From assembly GCF_000384155.1 (NCBI RefSeq), contig NZ_KB913031.1:1550001-1614000 (forward strand): 64,000 nucleotides of DNA. Reading direction: 5' to 3'. This document shows positions 29,045-38,750 of the stretch, one piece after another; positions within the stretch are counted from its first letter, which is position 1; each line of letters opens with the position of its first letter. The translations under genes and the position numbers were made by a program. Below the pieces are notes generated by a model that saw nothing but the letters and a program-made list of their open reading frames with translations, did not search any database and was not told the origin of the DNA. Source of the stretch: Methylophilus sp. 42. Lineage in GTDB: Bacteria; Pseudomonadota; Gammaproteobacteria; Burkholderiales; Methylophilaceae.

Positions 29045-31672
29045 ATGTCCTCACCATCGTTAAATGGATTGACGTTGAGTACATTGGCGGGAAAATTTTC
29101 TCACATGAAACTAAAGTCACAGCTGGGCTTGATGCTGGCTGTCCTTGGTTCAGGCATTGTCACGACCAGTTACCTGGATAATTTAGGCGATCGCGAATTA
29201 GCGATTCATGGCGCGCATTATCAGCAAATCATTAATCATAAAGACTTGATCGCCGATGTATTGCCCCCGCCTGAATATCTGATTGAGTCCTGGCTCACCG
29301 TGCTTGAAATGGTGTCTTTAAACAATCAGCCTTTGCAAGCGCTGGTGGATAAAGGCAACACACTGAAAAAATCCTTTGAAGAGCGCCACACTTATTGGCA
29401 AACCCAACTGCCGGAATCCACTTTGAAAAGCAGTGTGATTGGCCCTTTATTTGAGAGTGGCAATCAATTTTTCAACGTGCGCGATAACGAAGTGATTCCT
29501 GCTATCCGCAGTGGTGACAAAAAGCAAATTGATCAGGCACTGGAAAGATTGCAGGCTGCGTATCAAAAGCATAGACTGGCAGTTGACGATGTAGTCAAAC
29601 AGGCAAGTGATGGTGCGTTACGTATAGAGCAACAAACGCCGGTATTGATTAACCACAATGAGTGGGTTAATTATGGCCTGAATATCGGCCTGATTCTGTT
29701 CACTGTGGCGGTGGGTTCGTTATTGATAGGGTCTATCAGACGCAATGTGGGTGGTGAAACCTACGAAGCGTTAGAGGCGGCCAAAGGCATTGCCAATGGC
29801 GACTTTAGTAGCAGTTCAGAGTTGCACGCGAACAGCGATGATAATGTGATTCACGCTTTAAACCAGGCAAAAGCGACCTTGCGCACATTGGATCAGCAAA
29901 TGACTTATGTCGTGGCTGAGCATGCCAAAGGCAACATCAAGGCAGTGATTGATGTTGACAAGTTTAGCGGTGAATATTGCAATATGGCGCAGGATATTAA
30001 TCGCATGCTGACTATGCATGCCGATATTCTGCACAAAACCAGCCAGTCCATGCACTTGCTGGGGCAAGGTAATTTTGGCGCCCAGCTGGAGTTGCTACCA
30101 GGCGATTTAAATGCCTTGAATGTCAGCTTTGACAGCTTGAAGAATAACGTTAAAACACTGATTTCAGATATGGCGCAGGTTTCTGCGGCCCATGCCCAGG
30201 GTGAGATTGATGCCTTGCTGGATATCAGCCAGTTTGATGGCGACTTTAAAGCAGTGGCAGAAGGCGTGAACCACATGGTGACGGCCTATGTCCGCGATAC
30301 AGAGAAGTTTATTGCGGTGATGGACAATATTGGCCGTGGCGACCTGACAGTACAACTGGAAGCCATGCCTGGCCAGAAAGCCGCCATGAACAAGAGCGTA
30401 GACCGCATCCGCGGCAACCTGAAAGGCATTGTCGACTCTGTTAACTGGGTCAATGCCGAGCATGAAAAAGGCAATATTGACATGACCTTGCGTGCAGATA
30501 TGTTTAAAGGCCAGTTCTCAGTGCTCGCAGCCAGCATCAACCAGATTGTGGCCGGACACATTGAATTGAACCAAAAAGCCATGGCCTGTGTGCAGGCGTT
30601 TGGCGATGGCGACTTTGACGCGCCATTAGAGCGCTTTCCTGGCCAAAAAGCCCAAATTAATCAAACCATTGAACAAGTACGCAGTAATTTGAAAGCATTG
30701 AATGCCGATGCGCAAATGCTGGCAGAAGCTGCCCGTGAAGGCCGTGTGACTGTGCGCGCCAATGCCGCGAAACACCCTGGCGATTATCGCAAAATTGTTG
30801 AGGGCATGAACCAGACACTGGATATGATCGTTGAGCCGGTGCTGACCGTGAAAGCGGCTGCCGAGTCTATCAATATTGCTGCCAAAGAAATTGCACAAGG
30901 CAATGCCGATCTCAGCCGTCGTACTGAAGACCAGGCCGCTAACCTGGAGAAAACAGCTTCCAGCATGGATGAGCTGGCTTCAACCGTGAAACAGAATGCT
31001 GATAACGCTAAACAGGCCAATCATCTGGCTGCACAAGCCTCAGAAGTGGCGGTGAAGGGTGGCGAAGTGGTCAATGCGGTGGTAAGCACCATGAGTGATA
31101 TCAACGAAAGCGCACGCAAGATTGAAGACATTATTTCTGTCATCGACAGCATTGCTTTCCAGACCAATATCCTGGCGCTGAATGCGGCCGTGGAAGCAGC
31201 GCGTGCCGGTGAGCAAGGACGTGGCTTTGCGGTGGTAGCCAACGAGGTGGGTAATTTGGCCCAGCTTTCATCAGTCGCCGCACGTGAAATTAAAGAGTTG
31301 ATTAACGATTCCGTTAACAAAACGGCAGAGGGTAGTCGCCAGGTAGAAGAAGCTGGCAACACCATGCATGAAATTGTGGATTCTGTGAAACGCGTCAGCG
31401 TCATTATCGGTGAGATCGCTTCGGCGTCTAACGAGCAAAGTGCAGGCATTGCCCTGGTAAACGATGCCGTGATCCGTATGGATGATGTGACCCAGCAGAA
31501 TACTGCGTTGGTAGAACAAGCTGCCGCAGCGGCTGAATCGCTCATGGATCATTCGAATGAGCTGGCAACGGCTGTCGGTGTATTTATTGTGGATGGACAC
31601 GCAAAAGTGTCCGGCCATCAAGTTGGAAATGCGGGCTGGGGCGAATCATATCGCCAGGTCAGCAACGGTTAG
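29045..31672 (+). CDS. Divergent methyl-accepting chemotaxis protein lacking the CheR-docking tail (receptor 4)
   Basis: A receptor of 875 residues with helices near residues 25-43 and 215-235, a helical sensor, and several HAMP-like segments (for example [20 protein letters not shown]). The signalling domain departs from the consensus: after [11 protein letters not shown] the usual [11 protein letters not shown] reads [11 protein letters not shown], so two near-invariant arginines are lost. It ends [11 protein letters not shown], without the WxxF peptide of the other receptors. The start at 29045 is chosen because AAGGAG lies 8 bases upstream; a GTG at 29036 is in frame. The Fae homolog follows 53 bases later. 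Confidence 0.92.
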   Translation: MSSPSLNGLTLSTLAGKFSHMKLKSQLGLMLAVLGSGIVTTSYLDNLGDRELAIHGAHYQQIINHKDLIADVLPPPEYLIESWLTVLEMVSLNNQPLQALVDKGNTLKKSFEERHTYWQTQLPESTLKSSVIGPLFESGNQFFNVRDNEVIPAIRSGDKKQIDQALERLQAAYQKHRLAVDDVVKQASDGALRIEQQTPVLINHNEWVNYGLNIGLILFTVAVGSLLIGSIRRNVGGETYEALEAAKGIANGDFSSSSELHANSDDNVIHALNQAKATLRTLDQQMTYVVAEHAKGNIKAVIDVDKFSGEYCNMAQDINRMLTMHADILHKTSQSMHLLGQGNFGAQLELLPGDLNALNVSFDSLKNNVKTLISDMAQVSAAHAQGEIDALLDISQFDGDFKAVAEGVNHMVTAYVRDTEKFIAVMDNIGRGDLTVQLEAMPGQKAAMNKSVDRIRGNLKGIVDSVNWVNAEHEKGNIDMTLRADMFKGQFSVLAASINQIVAGHIELNQKAMACVQAFGDGDFDAPLERFPGQKAQINQTIEQVRSNLKALNADAQMLAEAAREGRVTVRANAAKHPGDYRKIVEGMNQTLDMIVEPVLTVKAAAESINIAAKEIAQGNADLSRRTEDQAANLEKTASSMDELASTVKQNADNAKQANHLAAQASEVAVKGGEVVNAVVSTMSDINESARKIEDIISVIDSIAFQTNILALNAAVEAARAGEQGRGFAVVANEVGNLAQLSSVAAREIKELINDSVNKTAEGSRQVEEAGNTMHEIVDSVKRVSVIIGEIASASNEQSAGIALVNDAVIRMDDVTQQNTALVEQAAAAAESLMDHSNELATAVGVFIVDGHAKVSGHQVGNAGWGESYRQVSNG

Positions 31673-31725
31673 GGCGGTTGCTATCGTCCTTTAATAAGTA
31701 GTACTTTTTATCAGGAGTTAAAAAA

Positions 31726-32433
31726 ATGGCTGTGATTGATCGAGTGTTAATTGGTGAAGGTTTGGTTATCGAGGATCGCCCAGAGGGTGGCCTGGATTTG
31801 AAAAATGTGGCGCACATTGACTTAATTATGGGCCCACGCGGTAGCGCTGCAGAAGACGCATTTTGTCGTACGCTCACCGACCAAAAACAAGGGGTAAATG
31901 GTTTATTGGCGATTGCAGCGCCAAACATGATGGTAAAACCAAACACAGTGATGTTTAACAAAGTGACCATCAAAGATGGCCGTCAGGCAACACAAATGTT
32001 TGGCCCGGCGCAACGTGGCGTAGCGATGGCAGTGATGGATTGCGTTGCTGATGGCACGATTCCACTGGAAGAAGCAGATGACGTGTTTATTTGCGTTGGC
32101 GTATTCATTGACAGCAAAGCTGACATGGATGACCGTATCCAGGACTGGAACTATCGCGCAACCAAAATCGCGATTAAAGCCGCCGTTGCCCGTGAGCCTA
32201 AAGCCGCTGATGTGGTGAAACAATACAAAGAAGCCTTGCATCCATTTGCAGCGCAAACACCAGAAGCACAAAACCGTCGTGCTGATGACCAGTCTGCTGC
32301 ATTGGCGATCTCTCAAATGCAAGAGCGCAGCAAATATGCACGCACTAGCGCTGAAGCAAAAGCCAAAGAAGAAAAGCAGGTTGAATTGGCTATTGCACAA
32401 ATGAAAGATCGTATCGATACAACAAAGGCTTAA
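31726..32433 (+). CDS. Formaldehyde-activating enzyme (Fae) homolog with C-terminal extension, inside the chemotaxis cluster
   Basis: Fae condenses formaldehyde with tetrahydromethanopterin to methylene-H4MPT. Residues 1-180 carry the family features: [20 protein letters not shown] with the catalytic histidine at about residue 30, [33 protein letters not shown], and [13 protein letters not shown]. Compared with canonical Fae (about 170 residues) there is an insertion of about 9 residues just before the catalytic histidine. A charged helical tail of about 55 residues holds an internal repeat ([10 protein letters not shown] and [10 protein letters not shown]). The gene lies between receptor 4 and cheR with a CAGGAG ribosome site. 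I infer an enzyme or formaldehyde/C1 sensor coupled to taxis; plain Fae activity is the alternative. Confidence 0.85.
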   Translation: MAVIDRVLIGEGLVIEDRPEGGLDLKNVAHIDLIMGPRGSAAEDAFCRTLTDQKQGVNGLLAIAAPNMMVKPNTVMFNKVTIKDGRQATQMFGPAQRGVAMAVMDCVADGTIPLEEADDVFICVGVFIDSKADMDDRIQDWNYRATKIAIKAAVAREPKAADVVKQYKEALHPFAAQTPEAQNRRADDQSAALAISQMQERSKYARTSAEAKAKEEKQVELAIAQMKDRIDTTKA

Positions 32434-32477
32434 TTTCCGGCCAATGTTAACCCAACGGATTTGCATAGGATAACGAA

Positions 32478-33377
32478 GTGAGTGCATTGAAAAAACAAGA
32501 ACAGGAAGAGCGCGAGTTTTTGTTTACGCGCGATGATTTCGTCAGAATTAAAAGCCTGATTTATCGCCATGCAGGCATTTCATTATCCGATGCAAAGACC
32601 GATATGGTGTACAGCCGTATTGGTCGGCGTTTGCGTGCATTGGATATGCTCAGCTTCAAACAGTATCTCGACACGTTGGAAAAACATAACAATGCAGATG
32701 AGTGGCAGGCATTTACCAATGCACTGACCACGAATCTGACCTCATTTTTTCGGGAAGAGCATCACTTTCCGATATTAGCAGAACATTTGACCAAGCTTGC
32801 CGCACGCAAGCTGGCAAAACCGATCCGCATCTGGTGTTCAGCCGCATCGACCGGGGAGGAACCCTATTCGATCGCCATCACTGCATGCGAAGCGTTCAAT
32901 ACACTCAAGCCACCGGTTGAAATTATTGCCACTGACATTGACACCAATGTGCTGGCAACTGCCGCGGCTGGGGTTTACCCTCTGGATCGCATCAAGAAAA
33001 TGGATGATGCCAGAGTACGCAAGTTTTTTGAAAGAGGCACCGGCAAGCACGATGGCCTGGTGCGTATGAAGAAGGGCCTGCGTGAGTTGATTCATTTCCA
33101 TCAGCTCAATTTGCTGGATACGCAATGGCCATTTAACGATGGTTTTGACATCATCTTTTGTCGCAATGTCATGATTTATTTTGACAAGCCGACACAAGGC
33201 AAAATTATTGATAAGTTTGTCACCCTCATGCATGAAGACAGCTTGTTGCTGGCCGGACATTCGGAAAACTTTTTATATGTTTCCGATCACCTGCAACTGT
33301 TAGGAAAAACCGTCTATAAATTAAAAACCAGTGGCGCGGCACGTTCCAGCCTGTTTACGCATCGGAAATCGACATGA
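32478..33377 (+). CDS. cheR: Chemoreceptor glutamate methyltransferase CheR
   Basis: CheR uses S-adenosylmethionine to methylate receptor glutamates for adaptation. The 299-residue protein has the N-terminal helical domain and the catalytic domain with IRIWCSAASTGEEPYSIAI (SAM loop), IIATDIDTNVLATA and the FDIIFCRNVMIYFD motif. It has the beta-subdomain that docks on the WxxF receptor tail, fitting the four receptors that carry such tails. It starts at a GTG with AGGA upstream. Its stop overlaps the cheD start in ATGA. Confidence 0.96.
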   Translation: MSALKKQEQEEREFLFTRDDFVRIKSLIYRHAGISLSDAKTDMVYSRIGRRLRALDMLSFKQYLDTLEKHNNADEWQAFTNALTTNLTSFFREEHHFPILAEHLTKLAARKLAKPIRIWCSAASTGEEPYSIAITACEAFNTLKPPVEIIATDIDTNVLATAAAGVYPLDRIKKMDDARVRKFFERGTGKHDGLVRMKKGLRELIHFHQLNLLDTQWPFNDGFDIIFCRNVMIYFDKPTQGKIIDKFVTLMHEDSLLLAGHSENFLYVSDHLQLLGKTVYKLKTSGAARSSLFTHRKST

Positions 33378-33982
33378 GTGTCATGCAAGAAGAAATTTCA
33401 AACACCCTGTATTTTGACAGGACGTTTAACACCAACGCCGCCAAAATATCACCAGGGGAGTATTACTACACCGATAAAGACATGCTGATCGTCACCGTGC
33501 TTGGCTCGTGTGTGTCTGCCTGTATCCGTGACAGCCGGACCGGCATTGGCGGTATGAACCACTTCATGTTGCCGGAAGGCGGCAGTGCGGATAAAGACAG
33601 CCCGGTATCAGAATCTATGCGTTATGGCACTTATGCCATGGAGGTGTTGATTAACCAGCTATTGCGTAATGGCGCCAAGCGTGAAAATCTCGAAGCCAAA
33701 ATTTTTGGCGGCGGCAATGTCTTGCGCAGCTTTACCACCAATAACGTCGGTGACCGCAATGCGGCCTTCGTGAAAAAATATCTCAAGGAAGAGGGCATTA
33801 AAGTGACCGGCGAAGACTTGCTGGATATTTATCCACGCAAGGTCTATTTTTTTCCAAAAACCGGCAAGGTATTGGTTAAAAAGCTGAAACAACTGAACAA
33901 CTACACATTGGTCAAACGCGAACAAGCTTACTCAAGCAAGTTGCAGACAAACGATGTGGGTGGGGATATCGATTTGTTTTAA
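33374..33982 (+). CDS. cheD: Chemoreceptor glutamine deamidase CheD with GDIDLF tail
   Basis: CheD deamidates receptor glutamines and in some species works with CheC. The catalytic cysteine and histidine lie in TVLGSCVSACIRD and GGMNHFMLP; the threonine triad member and the GGGNVL motif follow. The 202 residues are typical. The last residues GDIDLF are identical to those of the CheZ-like protein at 12492. The gene overlaps cheR by four bases and precedes cheB by 25 bases, the normal adaptation gene order. Confidence 0.95.
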   Translation: MSVMQEEISNTLYFDRTFNTNAAKISPGEYYYTDKDMLIVTVLGSCVSACIRDSRTGIGGMNHFMLPEGGSADKDSPVSESMRYGTYAMEVLINQLLRNGAKRENLEAKIFGGGNVLRSFTTNNVGDRNAAFVKKYLKEEGIKVTGEDLLDIYPRKVYFFPKTGKVLVKKLKQLNNYTLVKREQAYSSKLQTNDVGGDIDLF

Positions 33983-34007
33983 TAATAATTAAAAAAGAGG
34001 ACATGCC

Positions 34008-35078
34008 ATGAAAACAAAAGTACTCGTCATTGATGACTCTGCGTTAATACGCAGTCTGCTGAGCGAAATTATCAATGACACCAAGGATCTGGAAGTGGTG
34101 GGCACTGCCCCGGATCCGCTGGTTGCGCGAGAAATGATCAAGCAACTGAATCCGGACGTGCTGACGCTGGATGTGGAAATGCCACGTATGGACGGCCTGG
34201 ATTTTCTGGAAAAGCTCATGCGTTTGCGCCCGATGCCAGTGTTGATGGTCTCTACGCTGACTGAAAAGGGCTCAGAGATCACATTGCGTGCGTTGGAACT
34301 GGGTGCAACAGATTTTGTGACCAAGCCTAAAATGGGGATTTCGCAAGGCATGCAACAGTATGCTGATGAAATTACAGACAAAATCCGTACGGCCTCCAGA
34401 GCGAAGGTCAGTACCTTGCAAAGCATTGCCAAAGCCTCTAATACACAGGTGCAGCAAAATGCGATCCGTAACCCACTCATCAGTAGTGAAAAATTATTGA
34501 TTATTGGCGCATCTACCGGCGGTACAGAGGCGATTAAGTCAGTGTTGATGCAAATGCCATCTGATTGTCCGGGTATTTTGATTACCCAGCATATGCCGGC
34601 AGGGTTTACTAAGTCTTTTGCCGAGCGCTTAAATACCTTGTGCAAAATTGCGGTTAAAGAGGCGGTAGATGGTGAACGTGTGCTGCCCGGCCATGCCTAT
34701 ATTGCACCAGGTGATAAGCATCTGTTATTGGGCAGAAGCGGCGCGAACTATGTGACCAAGCTGTCAGACAGTGAGCCCGTCAATAGACATAAGCCTTCGG
34801 TCGATGTATTGTTTGATTCTGCAGCGACCAATGCGGGTAAGAACGCAGTGGGGATTATCCTGACCGGCATGGGCAAGGATGGGGCGGCAGGGATGCTGCG
34901 CATGAAAAATGCTGGCGCCTATAATTTCTCGCAAAATGAAGAAAGCTGTGTAGTGTATGGCATGCCGCGCGAGGCAGTCGCGCACGGTGGCGTCCATGAG
35001 GTGGGTCATTTGAAAGACCTACCACGAATGGTGCTACATTATTTAGCTACTAATAGTGAACGTGCCCTGCGTGTTTAA
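34008..35078 (+). CDS. cheB: Chemotaxis response regulator and receptor methylesterase CheB
   Basis: CheB removes receptor methyl groups when phosphorylated by CheA. It has a receiver domain ([12 protein letters not shown], phosphoacceptor in [10 protein letters not shown]), a linker of about 45 residues, and the methylesterase domain. The catalytic triad lies in GASTGGTEA (Ser), TQHMPAGFT (His) and [10 protein letters not shown] (Asp). The 356-residue length fits. An AGAGGA ribosome site lies upstream. Confidence 0.97.
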   Translation: MKTKVLVIDDSALIRSLLSEIINDTKDLEVVGTAPDPLVAREMIKQLNPDVLTLDVEMPRMDGLDFLEKLMRLRPMPVLMVSTLTEKGSEITLRALELGATDFVTKPKMGISQGMQQYADEITDKIRTASRAKVSTLQSIAKASNTQVQQNAIRNPLISSEKLLIIGASTGGTEAIKSVLMQMPSDCPGILITQHMPAGFTKSFAERLNTLCKIAVKEAVDGERVLPGHAYIAPGDKHLLLGRSGANYVTKLSDSEPVNRHKPSVDVLFDSAATNAGKNAVGIILTGMGKDGAAGMLRMKNAGAYNFSQNEESCVVYGMPREAVAHGGVHEVGHLKDLPRMVLHYLATNSERALRV

Positions 35079-35189
35079 CGTAGTGGTGAACAAACAGACA
35101 ATTCCCGGTTTTATCGACAATAGCATTGTGCGTCACATATCAGATAATCAATGCTACGGGATAGGTAACTAATGATAGTGGAGTAACAA

Positions 35190-35588
35190 ATGGGCAACCC
35201 TAATACAAAATTTCTGGTAGTGGACGACTTTTCCACCATGCGTAGAATCGTACGTAACCTGCTCAAGGAGTTGGGTTATAACAATGTGGAAGAGGCCGAA
35301 GATGGCGCGGATGCATTGAACAAATTGCGTAATGGTGATTTTGAGTTTGTGGTTTCTGACTGGAATATGCCGAACATGGATGGTTTAACCATGTTGCAGA
35401 ATATTCGTGCAGACAACAAATTATCCAAGCTGCCGGTATTGATGGTCACGGCCGAAGCGAAGAAAGAAAACATTATTGCGGCGGCACAAGCGAAAGCCAA
35501 TGGTTATGTGGTGAAACCATTTACGGCCGCTACCCTGGAAGAGAAATTATCCAAAATCTTTGAAAAATTGGAAAAAGGCGAGGTGTAA
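35190..35588 (+). CDS. cheY2: Chemotaxis response regulator CheY (copy 2, paired with cheZ)
   Basis: The 132-residue receiver starts with [22 protein letters not shown] and has [19 protein letters not shown] and YVVKPFTA, close to the Escherichia CheY consensus, so it is the likely FliM-binding regulator. It ends two bases before cheZ, a typical cheYZ pair. The gap from cheB (111 bases) may hold a separate promoter. Confidence 0.96.
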   Translation: MGNPNTKFLVVDDFSTMRRIVRNLLKELGYNNVEEAEDGADALNKLRNGDFEFVVSDWNMPNMDGLTMLQNIRADNKLSKLPVLMVTAEAKKENIIAAAQAKANGYVVKPFTAATLEEKLSKIFEKLEKGEV

Positions 35589-35590
35589 CC

Positions 35591-36271
35591 ATGACCGAAG
35601 CTGTCAATCCGAATCAGGACAATCTTGTCGTGGACATTGCTTCCACCATGATGCAAGAGCTGAACGGAAATCAACAAGAAGAAATGATCAGCCGTATTGG
35701 CCACATGACACGCTCATTGCATGACAATTTGAGCGGATTGGGCTACGACAAGGTGCTGGAGCAGGTGGCTCAGGAAATTCCTGATGCGCGTGACCGCCTG
35801 AGTTATGTCGCAAAAATGACAGAGCAGGCCGCAGAGCGTGTGTTGAATGCCACAGACCAGGCGACACCGCTGCAGTCTGAATTGGCAGACCGTGCGACGG
35901 CGTTAAAACAGCGCTGGGAAGAGGTAATGCAACGCGCATCGCTGAAATCAGAATATGATGCCGTGGTGCAAGAAACATTCGCTTATTTATCACTGGCTAA
36001 CGAGCATACCACCACGACTAAATCGTTGTTGATGGATATTATGATGGCGCAGGACTTCCAGGATCTGACCGGCCAGGTGATTAAAAAGGTCACTACCCTG
36101 GCACAAGACCTGGAAAGACAATTGGTGCAAGTGCTGGTGGACTTTGCACCGCCAGTCAAAAAAGATGATGATTCATTGCTGAATGGCCCGCAAATCGATC
36201 CGCATAATACCGTCGACGTCGTGGCTAACCAGGAGCAGGTGGATGACCTATTGGACAGCCTTGGCTTTTAA
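35591..36271 (+). CDS. cheZ: CheY-P phosphatase CheZ
   Basis: CheZ removes the phosphate from CheY. The active helix AQDFQDLTGQVIKKV contains the essential aspartate and glutamine, and the C-terminus QVDDLLDSLGF is the classical CheY-binding tail. The 226 residues match the family. It is the last gene of the chemotaxis cluster and is followed by a terminator. Confidence 0.96.
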   Translation: MTEAVNPNQDNLVVDIASTMMQELNGNQQEEMISRIGHMTRSLHDNLSGLGYDKVLEQVAQEIPDARDRLSYVAKMTEQAAERVLNATDQATPLQSELADRATALKQRWEEVMQRASLKSEYDAVVQETFAYLSLANEHTTTTKSLLMDIMMAQDFQDLTGQVIKKVTTLAQDLERQLVQVLVDFAPPVKKDDDSLLNGPQIDPHNTVDVVANQEQVDDLLDSLGF

Positions 36272-36292
36272 GTGCTACAGACGATGGACTAC

Positions 36293-36320
36293 AAAAAAGG
36301 CATCTCACGATGCCTTTTTT
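36293..36320 (+). terminator. Rho-independent terminator of the chemotaxis cluster
   Basis: The stem GGCATC / GATGCC with loop TCAC is flanked by six A and six T, so it may serve both cheZ and the opposing DUF779 gene. Confidence 0.9.
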
Positions 36321-36322
36321 AT

Positions 36323-36703
36323 TTATTGAAATCCAATGCGCTGCTCTGGCTGAAGTGCGGCTAATTCGTCATCGGAATACAAGCGGCCGCGCGTAATAAA
36401 AGCCATACCGCTACCACAATCGAGCGAAAAAGAACCACTGGAACCCGGCATGGCATCCAGAATGGTATGCGTGCTGTGCATGAAGCTGAAATGGCTATCG
36501 CTCATGTAAAAAATAGCGCCGCCTGGTAACTCACCCAGCTTGACGTCTGCCGGACTAGGCCGGAACTCTGCGGCTGGTAGGCACATAGGCCCGCTACCTT
36601 CACAGCAGCCACCAGACTGAAAAAACACGATAGGGCCATGTTGTGCGGTGAGTTGCTCAATCAGCGCCACTGCGGACGGTGTTGCAGAAACACGCTCTGT
36701 CAT
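36323..36703 (-). CDS. DUF779 family protein
   Basis: The 126-residue protein has the family features GPIVFFQSGGCCEGSGPMC, with a cysteine cluster that could bind metal, and LDCGSGMAFITRGRLYSDDEL. DUF779 genes are commonly found next to ExaC/Adh-type aldehyde dehydrogenases, as here, but the biochemical role is not established. It lies downstream of the dehydrogenase gene on the same strand, separated by a terminator-like hairpin at 36745-36775, so its expression may be partly uncoupled. Confidence 0.85.
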   Translation of the reverse strand: MTERVSATPSAVALIEQLTAQHGPIVFFQSGGCCEGSGPMCLPAAEFRPSPADVKLGELPGGAIFYMSDSHFSFMHSTHTILDAMPGSSGSFSLDCGSGMAFITRGRLYSDDELAALQPEQRIGFQ

Positions 36704-36744
36704 TACTCTTCCCCCTTTAATGTTTACATGATGTGATTATAGAT

Positions 36745-36775
36745 AAAAAAAGGAGCGAAAAATTCGCTCCTTTTT
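36745..36775 (-). terminator. Terminator between aldehyde dehydrogenase and DUF779 genes
   Basis: The stem GGAGCGAA / TTCGCTCC with loop AAA has A/T tracts on both sides. On the minus strand it follows the dehydrogenase gene and could reduce read-through into the DUF779 gene. Confidence 0.8.
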
Positions 36776-36811
36776 CTAGGCCTTGATATGCGTCAGCCAC
36801 TCACCCGGCAA

Positions 36812-38332
36812 TTAGAAGAATCCTAATTTTTTCGGGCTGTAGCTGACCAGCATGTTTTTAGTTTGCTGGTAGTGATCCAACATCATTTTGTGCGTTTCAC
36901 GGCCGATGCCAGACTCTTTGTAGCCACCAAATGCCGCATGCGCTGGATACGCATGGTAACAGTTGGTCCATACACGGCCAGCCTTAATACCACGACCCAT
37001 GCGGTAAGCACGGCTGCCATCACGCGTCCATACCCCTGAACCCAGGCCAAAGATGGTGTCGTTAGCAATGCTCAAGGCTTCTGCTTCGTCTTTAAATGTC
37101 GTCACTGCCAATACCGGCCCAAAAATTTCTTCCTGGAAGATACGCATTTTATTGTGGCCTTTGAACAGTGTTGGCTTGACATAGTAGCCTTCTGCCAAAT
37201 CGCCTCCCAACACATTACGCTCACCGCCACACAGTAGTTGCGCGCCTTCCTGGCGACCAATGTCCATGTAAGACAAGATCTTGTTCACTTGATCCTGGGA
37301 GGCTTGTGCGCCGATCATGGTGTTTGGATCCAGCGGGTTACCTTGCTTGATGGCCGCTACGCGTGGCAATACACGTTCCATAAACTTGTCGTAAATGGAT
37401 TCTTGAATCAATGCACGGGAAGGGCAAGTACAGACTTCGCCCTGGTTAAAGGCAAACAACACCAGGCCTTCAACGGCTTTATCCAGGAAGTCATCGTCAG
37501 CTGCCATGATGTCTTCAAAGAATACGTTAGGCGATTTACCGCCCAATTCCAGGGTTGCCGGGATAAGGTTGCTCGCCGCGGCTTGTGCAATGTAGCGGCC
37601 AGTGGCCGTAGAGCCAGTAAAGGCGATTTTGGCGATACGCTTGCTGGTAGACAATGGTGCGCCCACTTCGCGGCCAAAACCGTTGACGACGTTGATCACC
37701 CCAGGTGGCAGCAAATCTGCAATGACTTCCATCAAGATCAGCAAGCTGATAGGCGTGAACTCTGCCGGTTTCATGACCACCACGTTACCCGCTGCAACGG
37801 CTGGTGCCAGTTTCCAGGCGGCCATCAAGATAGGGAAGTTCCAAGGAATAATTTGACCGACAACGCCCAGTGGCTCGTGGAAGTGGTAAGCCACGGTATT
37901 TTCATCCAGCTCACTGATGCTGCCTTCTTGTGCGCGCAAAGCACCGGCAAAGTAGCGGAAGTGGTCTGCGGCCAATGGAATGTCGGCATTCAGTGTTTCG
38001 CGGATAGGTTTGCCGTTATCTACAGTTTCTGCAGTCGCAATCAGCTCAAGGTTCTGCTCAATGCGGTCGGCAATTTTCAACAATAAGTTAGAACGTTCAA
38101 CCACTGAGGTTTTGCCCCATTTGTCCGCCGCTGCGTGTGCAGCATCCAGCGCCAGTTCCACATCTTCAGCACTGGAGCGTGCAGCTTGGGTATATGGCTT
38201 GCCGGTAATTGGTGAAATCGCATCAAAATACTCACCTTTAACCGGTGCTACCCATTTGCCACCGATAAAGTTGTCATACTTGGCTTTGTATGGGACTTTT
38301 ACACCCATCGCTTTTAAAAGGTCCAAACTCAT
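36812..38332 (-). CDS. NAD-dependent aldehyde dehydrogenase (ExaC/AldB type)
   Basis: This enzyme oxidises aldehydes to acids with NAD. The 506-residue protein has the whole ALDH fold: [21 protein letters not shown] for cofactor binding, [11 protein letters not shown], the catalytic glutamate in [12 protein letters not shown] and the catalytic cysteine in [11 protein letters not shown]. The start region ([13 protein letters not shown]) is that of the ExaC/acetaldehyde-dehydrogenase subgroup, which is also the one paired with DUF779. In a methylotroph the substrate could be acetaldehyde or another toxic aldehyde; the sequence does not decide this. It is a single-gene unit with a terminator after it. 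Confidence 0.92.
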   Translation of the reverse strand: MSLDLLKAMGVKVPYKAKYDNFIGGKWVAPVKGEYFDAISPITGKPYTQAARSSAEDVELALDAAHAAADKWGKTSVVERSNLLLKIADRIEQNLELIATAETVDNGKPIRETLNADIPLAADHFRYFAGALRAQEGSISELDENTVAYHFHEPLGVVGQIIPWNFPILMAAWKLAPAVAAGNVVVMKPAEFTPISLLILMEVIADLLPPGVINVVNGFGREVGAPLSTSKRIAKIAFTGSTATGRYIAQAAASNLIPATLELGGKSPNVFFEDIMAADDDFLDKAVEGLVLFAFNQGEVCTCPSRALIQESIYDKFMERVLPRVAAIKQGNPLDPNTMIGAQASQDQVNKILSYMDIGRQEGAQLLCGGERNVLGGDLAEGYYVKPTLFKGHNKMRIFQEEIFGPVLAVTTFKDEAEALSIANDTIFGLGSGVWTRDGSRAYRMGRGIKAGRVWTNCYHAYPAHAAFGGYKESGIGRETHKMMLDHYQQTKNMLVSYSPKKLGFF

Positions 38333-38612
38333 AGTTACTCCTGTACTTTTTGTATTAGTGTCGTAGCAGAACTGCTCTCCAAACCGCTTACATCAAATCG
38401 CAACTAGATATCGCGATAAACATCCGTTAACACCTTATTTTACAAGGCTTAGGCGTCTGTTTGTGTGCTAAACATTAAACCTTCATAGTGACAAAAGCAA
38501 GCCTTTTCAGATAACTTTTTTATGATTTATAAGATAGAAGAGTGCGGTTATCACACACTGTTTCATGGCCAGTTTGTGTGGGTATTCACATGAAAATAAT
38601 CGATTAAATTGT
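38333..38612. promoter_or_regulatory. Upstream region of the aldehyde dehydrogenase gene
   Basis: No gene is visible. The interval lies between the minus-strand aldehyde dehydrogenase and the plus-strand tRNA-Ser promoter. It contains a perfect 10-base palindrome TATCGCGATA at 38409-38418, a possible operator. I did not find a sigma-54 site with correct spacing. Confidence 0.35.
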
Positions 38613-38642
38613 TTGGCGGCGACGAGTTTTATGGGCTATAAT
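38613..38642 (+). promoter_or_regulatory. Sigma-70-type promoter of tRNA-Ser
   Basis: TTGGCG (38613-38618) and TATAAT (38637-38642) are 18 bases apart, ending 13 bases before the tRNA. The downstream GCGCC resembles a discriminator typical of stable RNA promoters. Confidence 0.7.
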
Positions 38643-38655
38643 CGCGCCTTCTTTC

Positions 38656-38745
38656 GGAGAGATGGATGAGCGGTTTAAGTCACCACCCTGGAAAGGTGGC
38701 ATAGGGGCAACTCTATCGAGGGTTCGAATCCCTCTCTCTCCGCCA
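38656..38745 (+). tRNA. tRNA-Ser (anticodon GGA)
   Basis: A 90-base tRNA with acceptor GGAGAGA pairing TCTCTCC, anticodon stem-loop ACCACCCTGGAAAGGTGG with anticodon GGA, a long variable arm as in all serine tRNAs, the T-arm GAGGGTTCGAATCCCTC, and an encoded CCA. It reads UCC and UCU codons. Confidence 0.97.
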
Positions 38746-38750
38746 AATAT

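Noticed and set aside
37238..38086. 282-codon plus-strand frame opposite the aldehyde dehydrogenase gene
   Set aside because: The dehydrogenase on the minus strand is unambiguous; the opposing frame has no recognisable features.
38333..38612. A sigma-54 promoter for the aldehyde dehydrogenase gene
   Set aside because: The best GG/GC pair on the minus strand is spaced 11 rather than 10 bases apart, which is not acceptable for sigma-54.
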